A stretch of 16,203 bases of DNA from DAOQVB01 sp964400865 (GCA_964400865.1 CAYNWG010000019.1:1-16203); one strand, 5' to 3'; shown: positions 7,208-14,681, counted from the first letter of the stretch. Program-made: numbers and translations. Notes: a model not told the origin generated them from the letters alone.

Positions 7208-7237
7208 ATGATTAATCAGAAAGCGATGTGTGTATGA
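7208..7237 (+). other. Possible leader mini-ORF of nine codons
   Basis: An ATG at 7208 opens a frame encoding MINQKAMCV, and its TGA (7235-7237) overlaps the ATG at 7234 of the ammonia-lyase as ATGA. It is the first ATG after the predicted transcription start (about 7190-7197). No Shine-Dalgarno serves the lyase start itself, so translation could be handed over from the mini-ORF. Chance occurrence is quite possible. Confidence 0.25.
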
Positions 7238-8916
7238 TGCATGATGTGGGCACGCCTCACTTAACAAAGTTAGTTAACAAACTAACTGGTATTTTGCATT
7301 CTCCTCCAACAATTGAGCTTGATGGACAATCGAATCTATCACTTACCGATGTGTACTCGGTAGCAAATTTTGACTCAGTTGTTCTACTGAAACCAAATCC
7401 CCAAGTTCTCGATAGAATTAAGGCAGTCCGTACTGCAATGTTACAACAAGTTGAGTCTGGAGTGCCTATTTATGGTGTTTCTAGTGCCTACGGAGGTCAA
7501 GCAGGCAGAGTGCTGAATGAGGGAGGAATCAACGATAGATATCTGAAAGCAAGACAAATTTCTCAGGCAATTTTGCACGTTGATGTATCCACGGGACCAC
7601 AAATACCAACAAATATTGTCCGTGCAGCATTGTTGCTAAGAATAAACATGTTGCTTCCTGGATACAGTTCCATTCGGTTAGAATTGCTAGAAAAAATAGC
7701 CCAACTCTTGAACAAAGGTATTACTCCAGTTGTTGGTTTCTACGGTACACTTGGTGCTTCTGGCGATTTAGCCCACAATGGTCGACTTGTATCAGTCCTC
7801 TTACACGATCCAAATGCGTACGTACTTACACGAAGTGGTGAAAAAACACTCGCCAGCAAAGCACTGAAAGCAAGTGGTATCTCAAAAATTGATCTTGAAC
7901 CCAAAGAAGGCTTAGCGCTGGTTAATGGTGATAATTTTTCCTCTGCTGCTGCAGTCATTCAGACTTTGGAATCCATTCAACTGATGCTACTCAACCTTGG
8001 GACTGCAGCGATGATGGTGCAAGCACTACAAGGAAGTAATCGCAATTTTCATCCATTGTTAGCTGACGTCCGTCCACATGAGGGTCAACGATTTGTCGCA
8101 GATGCTCTCAGAAAATTGCTCCATCAAAGTCAACTCGTAGTCGACGAACTGAATGGACCAAAACGGAGAAAAAAACACACCATCATTCAAGATAGCTATA
8201 GTATTCGTTGCCTTCCCCAGTACCTTGGTCCCAACTGGGAAACACTTGAATCCATCTGGGATACCATCACCACCAACTGCAATAGTGTGTCAGACAACCC
8301 CATTTGGACAACACCAGAAACCGTCTTACCCGGAGAAAAACCGTATCAATGGGTATCTGGCGGCAACTTTTTAGCCATGTACATGGCTGATGCTTTGGAT
8401 AAATTACGGAAAGTACTCGTTCATATTGTGAAACAAAATGATCGACATTTAGCGAGATTGATTAATCCGCATCAAAACAACAATTTGCCTGCAAATCTTT
8501 CTGATCCCGCTGCCATAAGCCAATGCACTTTTAAAGGTCTGCAGACCCAAATGGGCATGTATGATGTCTACGCCACGGTACTCGCTACACCAGTTAGCAC
8601 TGCCTTTGGTGTTCATGAGGAAGCAAACCAAGATTTAACTTCGCACGCTATGACCTCGGCTTTACTAAACCAAGAAGTCCTCAAGTTGACGCGCTTATCA
8701 CTGGCTACCAATCTAATTGCATCCTGCCAAGCCATTGATCTCAGAGGAGGACCAGATCAACTCTCACCAACCACAAAACCCATCTACAAATGGATCAGAA
8801 AGCGGGTACCCTACATCGCTCAAGAACAACCGCTGGGTCACTATGTTGAATCGGTAGCTGCTGAGCTGCTTGATCAAAAACTCATTAGTAGCCTTATTGC
8901 TGGAATTACCTCATGA
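7234..8916 (+). CDS. MIO-type aromatic amino acid ammonia-lyase, tyrosine ammonia-lyase-like
   Basis: A 560-residue member of the histidine/phenylalanine/tyrosine ammonia-lyase family, which eliminates ammonia from an amino acid to give an aryl-acrylate. Numbering is from ATG 7234. The MIO cofactor triad Ala175-Ser176-Gly177 lies in GTLGASGDLA. The catalytic Tyr80 is in YGVSSAYGG. Further conserved residues are NGD (231-233), QDSYSIRC with Tyr322 and Arg325, SDNP (353-356) and GGNF (376-379). Aligned by eye with Rhodobacter TAL, the selectivity pair is His115-Val116 (TAL His-Leu; PAL Phe-Leu; HAL Ser-His). The later motif is NQD (465-467), as in TAL/PAL, not the QED of HAL. This favours tyrosine over histidine; an aminomutase is also possible. 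Oddity: the PLAH that usually follows GDLA is replaced by HNGR. Start: GTG 7228, ATG 7234 or ATG 7237 are all possible. The gene ends in an ATGA overlap with the ligase gene. Confidence 0.9.
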   Translation: MMHDVGTPHLTKLVNKLTGILHSPPTIELDGQSNLSLTDVYSVANFDSVVLLKPNPQVLDRIKAVRTAMLQQVESGVPIYGVSSAYGGQAGRVLNEGGINDRYLKARQISQAILHVDVSTGPQIPTNIVRAALLLRINMLLPGYSSIRLELLEKIAQLLNKGITPVVGFYGTLGASGDLAHNGRLVSVLLHDPNAYVLTRSGEKTLASKALKASGISKIDLEPKEGLALVNGDNFSSAAAVIQTLESIQLMLLNLGTAAMMVQALQGSNRNFHPLLADVRPHEGQRFVADALRKLLHQSQLVVDELNGPKRRKKHTIIQDSYSIRCLPQYLGPNWETLESIWDTITTNCNSVSDNPIWTTPETVLPGEKPYQWVSGGNFLAMYMADALDKLRKVLVHIVKQNDRHLARLINPHQNNNLPANLSDPAAISQCTFKGLQTQMGMYDVYATVLATPVSTAFGVHEEANQDLTSHAMTSALLNQEVLKLTRLSLATNLIASCQAIDLRGGPDQLSPTTKPIYKWIRKRVPYIAQEQPLGHYVESVAAELLDQKLISSLIAGITS

Positions 8917-10412
8917 ACGCTGTTTTACAACAGTATCTAGCTTCACCATCAAATTCATATTCGAAACAAATTGGTGATACCGCTCAACTAAAAAAGGACG
9001 CAGACCAAAAAGCACTCAAGCTTTTTTCATTAGCCGCTAAAAGAATTCCTGCATACAAAGATTTTCTTCAACAATTTTCAATTAAACCCGAATTAATTAA
9101 AACCATTACAGACTTTGCTGAAGTTCCGTACACCACAAAAGATAACTATATTCTTTCATATCCAATTGAACAGCGGTGCTGGGATGGTGATGTAACGCAA
9201 ACTCATATGTTTGCAGCCAGTTCTGGTTCGACGGGTGAACCGACTTTTTGGCCACGCCAATTAGATCAAGAAGTTGAGGGCGCTCTCATTCATGAGTACC
9301 TTTTTGACAAAGTCTTTTCGGTACGATCAAAAAAAACTTTATTTGTGAATTCATTTGGTTTGGGAAATTGGATTGCTGGAATGTACACTCAAATGTGTGT
9401 GTATCTAAATCGACTTCATGATTTACCAATGACTATCGCAAATCCTGGCTACAACCAAGAGGAAACTTTTAAAGTGATTAAGGCTTTTTCCCATTTTTAT
9501 GAACAAACCATTATTGCCTGTCATCCACCAATTATTAAAATGATGATCGAAAATGGAGCTAAAGCCGGAATCGATTGGAGTAAACTCAATGTGAGATTTC
9601 TTGGAGCAGCTGAAGGATTTTCTGAGAACTGGAGGGACTACTTGGTTGCATTAGTCCAACAAACCGATATTTCACGGACTATGATTAATATTTATGGTTC
9701 GGCAGATGCGGGATTAATGGGTTTTGAAACCCTGCTTTCCATTGCGCTCCATCGAGAAACGGCCACAAATCACCAGTTAAACCAACTGCTTTTTAATAGC
9801 GAACGTAATCCCTACTTATATCAATTTGACCCCTCTCTTAGATATCTAGAATCAATTAGTGGCAATATTGCTATCACAATGAACGCTACCATGCCTCTGA
9901 TCAAATACAATATTAAAGATCAGGGGAATATTTTAGATAATCAAGATTTGATTTCGACTATTAGTCAACACTCTTCAGAATTTTTAAATAATTGTAAAAA
10001 AATTGATATTGTGCCAGCAGATTGGCCCTTACCGTTTGTATATATTTTTGGCCGAGATCAATTCATGATTACTTTATATGGCGTCAACATCTATCCAGAA
10101 AACTTTAAAGCTGTGTTTGAACACCCCGATTTACAGCAACATCTAACCGGTCGTTTTTCTACAGAAAAAATGCAGGATGACAATCAAGATCATTACTTGC
10201 ATATCAGGCTTGAATTAAAACCCAGTCGCAGACCAAGTAAATATCTGGCAGAAAAAACTCGCTCAATTTTCATCAAAACTTTAAAGGAGTTGAATAGTGA
10301 ATATAATCAAGTAGAAGATAAATTTGGAACGAAAATGCACCCCACATTCAAGTTTCATCGATTCCAACATCCAGAATTTTTTCCTGAGGGTAAAACAAAA
10401 AAAATGGGCTAG
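8913..10412 (+). CDS. PaaK-like adenylate-forming ligase (phenylacetate-CoA ligase family)
   Basis: A 499-residue ANL-superfamily enzyme of the PaaK/coenzyme F390 synthetase branch, which activates a carboxylic acid with ATP as acyl-adenylate, often then forming a thioester. The ATP-binding P-loop is SSGSTGEPTFW (103-113). The A5-like motif is YGSADAG (261-267), and Asp336 in YNIKDQG matches the ribose-binding Asp. The A8 hinge is GRDQFMITLYGVNIYP (380-395), and the C-terminus PEGKTKKMG supplies the candidate A10 catalytic lysine. The start overlaps the lyase stop (ATGA), so the two proteins are translationally coupled; the obvious substrate is the lyase product, e.g. coumarate or cinnamate. 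TAL plus coumarate ligase pairs are known from photoactive yellow protein and flexirubin-type pathways, but neither PYP nor polyketide genes are in the window. The exact substrate and acceptor (CoA, carrier protein, other) are unknown. Confidence 0.88.
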   Translation: MNAVLQQYLASPSNSYSKQIGDTAQLKKDADQKALKLFSLAAKRIPAYKDFLQQFSIKPELIKTITDFAEVPYTTKDNYILSYPIEQRCWDGDVTQTHMFAASSGSTGEPTFWPRQLDQEVEGALIHEYLFDKVFSVRSKKTLFVNSFGLGNWIAGMYTQMCVYLNRLHDLPMTIANPGYNQEETFKVIKAFSHFYEQTIIACHPPIIKMMIENGAKAGIDWSKLNVRFLGAAEGFSENWRDYLVALVQQTDISRTMINIYGSADAGLMGFETLLSIALHRETATNHQLNQLLFNSERNPYLYQFDPSLRYLESISGNIAITMNATMPLIKYNIKDQGNILDNQDLISTISQHSSEFLNNCKKIDIVPADWPLPFVYIFGRDQFMITLYGVNIYPENFKAVFEHPDLQQHLTGRFSTEKMQDDNQDHYLHIRLELKPSRRPSKYLAEKTRSIFIKTLKELNSEYNQVEDKFGTKMHPTFKFHRFQHPEFFPEGKTKKMG

Positions 10413-10428
10413 CCAGAGGAACAAACGT

Positions 10429-11460
10429 ATGAAATCGCAAGAATTGATCAAATCGGTGGCAAAGGAACTCGCTAAAATTAGACAGCCACAAAATCGAATT
10501 CCCTTAGAACCAGATGTTGCCTCTATTGTTTCAGAACTATCTACTCGCGTTGACCCAGATCAACCCATTAGAGCTATAACTGATTTTTTGGATGAGGCAA
10601 CTTTTATTGAGCTTACCTCTGCTCGCAATCAACTGCTGATTACTAAGGAACAGCAGCAGGTACTCAGGGATACTGTGGTGGGATTCTTCGGTTTGAGCGT
10701 TGGCAGTCACGCAGCACTAACATGGATGATGGAATCTCGAGCTACTACCTGTATTATTTCTGATCCCGATGTGATTGATGTCACCAATCTCAACAGATTA
10801 CGACTTGGAGTGGAGAGCGTCGGTAAAAAGAAAATCGATGTCGTTAGCCAAGCTTTGGCAGCTATTAATCCGTTTGCACAGGTTATTACCAGCGATCAAA
10901 TCGATTATGAATCGGTCAGACAGCAATTCACCGGCAACACGCCAATCAAGGTAGTAGTAGATGCAATAGATAACTTACAAGGAAAGATTTGGTTACGACA
11001 GTTGGCAAAAGAATTTTCACTACCCCTTATATCTGCTACCGACGTGGGAGACAATGTGTTTTTAGACATTGAACGCTACGATCTTTCACCACAACCAGAT
11101 TTTTTTCTTGGTAGAGTACCCGGAATTGAGAACCTGTCGTTAGACGCCCTGACTCCAATCGAAAGAATTCAGTTAAGCATGAAAATAGTTGGGCTCGAAC
11201 ATAATTCAGAGTCGATGTTGCAATCTTTGCTCAATATTGGCGTGGCAATTCCCACATGGCCTCAGTTGGGGGCAACTGCAACTATTGCAGGAGGCATTAC
11301 TTGTACAGCGATTAAAAAAATTGTATTGGGAGAAAACGTGGTGAGTGGTAGATACATTTTTTCGTTAGATGCTATTCTAGATAAGTCTTTCAATGACTCA
11401 GCAAGAGTAACAGTCCGCGAGCAACAAGTTTCAGAAATTCAAACCAAGTTTGGTGGGTGA
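10429..11460 (+). CDS. ThiF/E1-like adenylyltransferase family protein (Rv1355c-like)
   Basis: A 343-residue protein with an E1/ThiF/MoeB Rossmann domain. After a helical N-terminal region (1-65) and a SARNQLLIT motif comes the nucleotide loop VVGFFGLSVGS (83-93). It is followed by SDPDVIDVTNLNRL (111-124) with the acidic and Asn/Arg residues that bind ATP-Mg, Lys133-135, and DAIDN (178-182). It most resembles the ThiF-type domain of mycobacterial Rv1355c-like proteins, as I recall them, but the nitroreductase part of those is absent. There are no CxxC zinc pairs and only two cysteines (108 and 292), so a classical E1 thioester mechanism is not evident. The ATG at 10429 is chosen because AGAGGA (10415-10420) lies 8 nt upstream; the frame is open for 35 more codons into the ligase gene. 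It is separated by 16 bp from the ligase and presumably acts in the same pathway. No ubiquitin-like or sulphur-carrier gene is in the window. Confidence 0.85.
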   Translation: MKSQELIKSVAKELAKIRQPQNRIPLEPDVASIVSELSTRVDPDQPIRAITDFLDEATFIELTSARNQLLITKEQQQVLRDTVVGFFGLSVGSHAALTWMMESRATTCIISDPDVIDVTNLNRLRLGVESVGKKKIDVVSQALAAINPFAQVITSDQIDYESVRQQFTGNTPIKVVVDAIDNLQGKIWLRQLAKEFSLPLISATDVGDNVFLDIERYDLSPQPDFFLGRVPGIENLSLDALTPIERIQLSMKIVGLEHNSESMLQSLLNIGVAIPTWPQLGATATIAGGITCTAIKKIVLGENVVSGRYIFSLDAILDKSFNDSARVTVREQQVSEIQTKFGG

Positions 11461-11498
11461 TGCTCCAAACAGAATTCTCTTGCCATTGACTTCACAGC

Positions 11499-11527
11499 TC
11501 GACAAGCACTCCTTAACACACTATACT
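11499..11527 (+). promoter_or_regulatory. Promoter of the sensor kinase, implying a leaderless mRNA
   Basis: TCGACA (11499-11504), a 17-bp spacer and TATACT (11522-11527) form a good sigma-70-type promoter. The predicted start near 11534 falls one base before the ATG at 11535, and there is no Shine-Dalgarno. The kinase therefore appears to have its own leaderless transcript independent of the upstream operon. Confidence 0.6.
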
Positions 11528-11534
11528 TTTTTGT

Positions 11535-13754
11535 ATGTTAAGTCTTGCTTGGATTGCAACCTTACTTGCTCTGCTCGCCAATCTTTTACTTGGATTGGTG
11601 GTATTTTTGAAAAACCCAAAAAGCGCCACGAATGTATTTTTTGCCATCTTTGGTCTGGTGTTGTCGCTCTATTTATTGTTTAACCAGCTTTCGCTAGAAA
11701 ACTTGGATCCAGAAATTAAACTTTCCTGGATGCGCAGCGTGATGGTTTTGGGGACCATGATGAACATAAGTTACTTTTTTTTCGTGATTACTTTTCCACT
11801 CAATCAATTAGATTTTTCCTACAAAAAAACTTTCATATCAATTTTATATACCCTATTTGTCGCAATCCTGGCTACCACACCATTACTTTTCAGCGGTATT
11901 GACGTGACTAATAATCAACCAATACCTGGGCCAGCAATGGCGCTTTTCCTCATTCATACAGCAACGTATCTTGGGGGTGGATTTATTATATTAATTAAGA
12001 AGTTTCGTCGCAGTACTGGAGTAATAAAATCTCAAATCCGCCTTGTGCTCGTAGGTACAATTACAATGTTTTTGCTAATACTGATTACTAACGTCGCATT
12101 CGTTTTCGTTCTAAATAACTCGGCTTTTGTTGGTTTACTCCCGCTCTATACAACAATTTTTATTGCCTTTACTGCTGTAGCAATCGTTCGGCATAAATTT
12201 CTGGATATTGGGTTATTGGCGGTACGGGCAGTTACCTACGCAATACTAATTCTCATCATCACTTCTTTTTACGCATTGTTTCTCTTTGCAATTACATCGC
12301 ATTTACCCAAATCTATTCAGACTCAAATGTCTGTAGGAATCGCTATTCTTATTGCTTTCTCATTTAACCCACTCAAACAATTGATTCAAAATCTCACTCA
12401 AAAATTCTTTTATAAAAAATCATATTCTCCCCAAGTATTACTAGAAGAGCTTGGCCAGATTTTACGATCTAATATTTCGTTATCTCATTTAACCAAAAAA
12501 GTTTTGAAGGAACTAACAGAATCAATGTCTATTGCAGACGGAGCCTTTGTTATCACTAATGAAAAAAGCATTTATACTACTGAAAAAGTTGGCAACGAAG
12601 ATTATTTCAATTTTGATGTAGAGTCTGTCAATTTATTAGCACAAAAAGCAAAAACAAAACCGCTTATTTTTGAAGATATTGAAGAAGGTATTGTAAAAGA
12701 CACCTTGCGAAAATTTCATGCGGCTGTAGTAGTTCCAATCACGGTCAAAAATGTACGTCACGGTATTTTGGTCCTCGGTCAAAAATCATCTGGAGATATT
12801 TTTAATAGTAGCGATGTGCAAGTCTTGGAGATCTTTACACACCAGCTTTCAATTGCAATCAATAACTCACTCGCCTACGAAGAAATCAGAGAATTTAACG
12901 TTACACTTAAGGACGAAGTTGACCATGCTACCAAAAAATTAAAGGCAGCCAATGAAAGACTAAAAGAACTTGACCAAGTCAAAGATGAATTTGTTTCTAT
13001 CGCTTCCCACGAATTAAGAACCCCACTCACTTCCATTCGTAATTATCAATGGATGTTACTGAATGATAAAGGAGGCAAACTAACCGAGAAACAGCGGTAT
13101 TATACTGAGCGTTCATATCAATCAACAAACAGACTGACAAAGTTAGTTACTGACATGTTAAATGTCTCAAGGATAGATTCTGGACGCATATTACTCGATG
13201 TAAGTAAAATTCAACTTCCAGAAATGACAAACGACATTCTGATTGAATTGCAAGTTAAGATACAAGAGAAAAATATCAAGATTGTCCATCAACGTTCCAC
13301 TGGAAAAGCCCTTCCGGCAGTACTGGCCGACCCAGATAAAATCAAGGAAGTGATCATCAACCTCATCTATAATGCACTCAAATTTACCCCAGAAAAAGGC
13401 GTTATCAAAATTTCTTATAAGTGTCAAAATGACTTTATTTCTATGATGATTAAAGATAGCGGAATCGGAATAGATAAAACGTACCTATCCGCACTTTTCA
13501 CCAAGTTTGGCTTTGTCAAAGACTCGCTCCAATCTAATCATCCGTCTACAGAAAGCACGGGTTTAGGCTTGTATATTTCTAAATCAATCATTGAACTTCA
13601 TAGAGGTAAAATCTGGGCTGAATCGGAAGGTGAAAACCAAGGCGCCACCTTTACTTTCACTTTACCTGTTTACAACGAAGAACAATATAAGCTGTTGCAC
13701 AAACGGTATAAAAAAGAAAAAGACGCGGGGTTGCTCCACAATTCAATTAGTTAA
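11535..13754 (+). CDS. Membrane sensor histidine kinase (multi-TM, GAF, HisKA, HATPase)
   Basis: A 739-residue hybrid-less sensor kinase. The N-terminal about 280 residues hold about eight hydrophobic helices, resembling the 7TM sensor region of HisKA_7TM-type kinases, with NPKSATNVFFAIFG after the first helix. A GAF-like domain follows (about 300-445, ending SSDVQVLEIFTHQLSIAINN), then a coiled-coil linker (450-485). HisKA carries the phospho-acceptor His492 in SHELRTPLTS. The ATPase domain shows the N box around Asn613 (NLIYNALKF), G1 DSGIGI (641-646) and G2 TGLGLYIS (675-682), and ends ATFTFTLP. All catalytic motifs are intact. There is no receiver domain and no adjacent regulator; the stand-alone receiver at 6723-7103 is a candidate partner by proximity only. 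It lies 74 bp after the ThiF-like gene and is tail-to-tail with dnaJ (5 bp gap). Confidence 0.95.
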   Translation: MLSLAWIATLLALLANLLLGLVVFLKNPKSATNVFFAIFGLVLSLYLLFNQLSLENLDPEIKLSWMRSVMVLGTMMNISYFFFVITFPLNQLDFSYKKTFISILYTLFVAILATTPLLFSGIDVTNNQPIPGPAMALFLIHTATYLGGGFIILIKKFRRSTGVIKSQIRLVLVGTITMFLLILITNVAFVFVLNNSAFVGLLPLYTTIFIAFTAVAIVRHKFLDIGLLAVRAVTYAILILIITSFYALFLFAITSHLPKSIQTQMSVGIAILIAFSFNPLKQLIQNLTQKFFYKKSYSPQVLLEELGQILRSNISLSHLTKKVLKELTESMSIADGAFVITNEKSIYTTEKVGNEDYFNFDVESVNLLAQKAKTKPLIFEDIEEGIVKDTLRKFHAAVVVPITVKNVRHGILVLGQKSSGDIFNSSDVQVLEIFTHQLSIAINNSLAYEEIREFNVTLKDEVDHATKKLKAANERLKELDQVKDEFVSIASHELRTPLTSIRNYQWMLLNDKGGKLTEKQRYYTERSYQSTNRLTKLVTDMLNVSRIDSGRILLDVSKIQLPEMTNDILIELQVKIQEKNIKIVHQRSTGKALPAVLADPDKIKEVIINLIYNALKFTPEKGVIKISYKCQNDFISMMIKDSGIGIDKTYLSALFTKFGFVKDSLQSNHPSTESTGLGLYISKSIIELHRGKIWAESEGENQGATFTFTLPVYNEEQYKLLHKRYKKEKDAGLLHNSIS

Positions 13755-13759
13755 TTGGG

Positions 13760-14620
13760 CTAGACTCCAAGATCCTGCAATTCTTTAATGAGTCTTTGTT
13801 GATCTCGATTTAGCTTTTCTGGTACGGCAATTATTAACCTTACATATAAATCGCCTTTGCCACCGCGCTGCAAGTGTGGCACCCCTTCTCCTCTCAATCG
13901 AACCATCGTGTGAGAAGCTGTTCCTGGACGAACTTTTAATTTTAGTGTGTTATCAACCGTTTTTACCTCCGTTGTCCCACCAAGGGCAGCCAAAGAAAAA
14001 GAAATAGAATGATCCATAAATAAATCGTTGCCCTCGCGCTTGTAATGTGCATGAGATCCCACATCGATAGTGATGTCAAAATTATCAAATCGCAGGCGCG
14101 TACCATCGTTGGCTCCCGCTGGAACTTTAATTGTGTGTTTTTTACCTTCAATCGTAACTTCTTTAGTCACTCCCCGAATAGCTTCAAAGAATTCTATATG
14201 TAATGAATAACGTGGCCTGCGCTGAGTTTGCTGGCCAAAACCACCGCCGAAAAATTGTTCGAAGATTTCAAATGGATCAGAAAAATCAAAATCGCCAGTT
14301 GGGTTTTGGCCATTGGTAGTATATGACCAGGTAAACGGACCTTGTCTAAATCCGCCCGCAAATGGGTTACCACCCATACCACTGGCTGCATCAAATGCGG
14401 CGTGTCCAAATTGGTCATAGGATTGCTTTTTCTGAGCATCAGATAAAACTTGGTATGCCTCATTAATTTCTTTGAATTTTTCCTCAGCATCCTTCTTATT
14501 ATTGGGGTTTTTGTCTGGATGCCACTTGAGAGCCAGCTTGCGGTAAGCAGATTTAATCTCAGCCTCAGTTGCAGTCTTGGTTAACCCAAGAATTTCGTAG
14601 TAGTCACGTTTGGTTCCCAT
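13760..14620 (-). CDS. DnaJ-like co-chaperone, class B (no zinc finger)
   Basis: 286 residues. The J domain (about 5-72) has the DnaK-activating HPD motif at 34-36 (LKWHPDKNPNN) and starts DYYEILGL. A Gly/Phe-rich linker follows (about 78-130, with GGNPFAGGF and FFGGGFG). Then come the two C-terminal beta domains with FFEAIRGVTKEV, PAGANDGTRLRF and LRLRGEGVP-type motifs. The cysteine-rich CxxCxGxG zinc domain of true DnaJ is missing, so it is CbpA/class B-like and shorter at the C-terminus than E. coli CbpA or DnaJ. It should stimulate DnaK ATPase and deliver substrates; no dnaK or grpE is in the window. The ATG at 14620 lacks a Shine-Dalgarno, but the promoter places the transcript start about 5 nt upstream. 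Confidence 0.93.
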   Translation of the reverse strand: MGTKRDYYEILGLTKTATEAEIKSAYRKLALKWHPDKNPNNKKDAEEKFKEINEAYQVLSDAQKKQSYDQFGHAAFDAASGMGGNPFAGGFRQGPFTWSYTTNGQNPTGDFDFSDPFEIFEQFFGGGFGQQTQRRPRYSLHIEFFEAIRGVTKEVTIEGKKHTIKVPAGANDGTRLRFDNFDITIDVGSHAHYKREGNDLFMDHSISFSLAALGGTTEVKTVDNTLKLKVRPGTASHTMVRLRGEGVPHLQRGGKGDLYVRLIIAVPEKLNRDQQRLIKELQDLGV

Positions 14621-14631
14621 AATAAGCGCTC

Positions 14632-14660
14632 ATTGTAACAAGTGAGCTATATGAAGTCTA
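14632..14660 (-). promoter_or_regulatory. Promoter of the dnaJ-like gene
   Basis: On the minus strand TAGACT (14660-14655), 17 bp and TACAAT (14637-14632), with TGT directly before the -10, make an extended -10 promoter. Predicted start 14625 leaves a leader of about 5 nt. An imperfect dyad GCTCA...TGAGC (14628-14632 and 14643-14647) overlaps the -10; it only faintly resembles the HrcA site CIRCE, and I do not call it one. Confidence 0.45.
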
Positions 14661-14681
14661 GCAGACAATTACTTTGTCTGC
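14661..14681 (-). terminator. Hairpin at the end of the YfhO-like gene, also abutting the dnaJ promoter
   Basis: GCAGACAA (14661-14668) and TTGTCTGC (14674-14681) form a perfect 8-bp inverted repeat with a 5-nt loop, overlapping the stop codon at 14671-14669. On the minus-strand transcript it is followed by TAGACTTCAT, which is not U-rich, so it is a weak intrinsic terminator at best. Because it touches the dnaJ -35, it could instead be an operator. Confidence 0.4.

Noticed and set aside
7234..8916. Naming the lyase hutH
   Set aside because: The histidine-specific Ser-His pair and QED motif are absent by eye alignment, and no other hut genes are nearby.
11450..11683. Small plus-strand ORF overlapping the ThiF-like end and the kinase start
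   Set aside because: Mostly overlaps the kinase in another frame, no ribosome-binding site, and composition of a frame-shifted shadow.
13744..13757. CAATTAGTTAATTG, a 6-bp-arm palindrome across the sensor-kinase stop codon
   Set aside because: AT-rich arms, a 2-nt loop and no U tract on either side; likely chance in AT-rich DNA.
14621..14650. CIRCE (HrcA operator) upstream of the dnaJ-like gene
   Set aside because: CIRCE needs TTAGCACTC-N9-GAGTGCTAA; here arms match poorly and the spacer is wrong.
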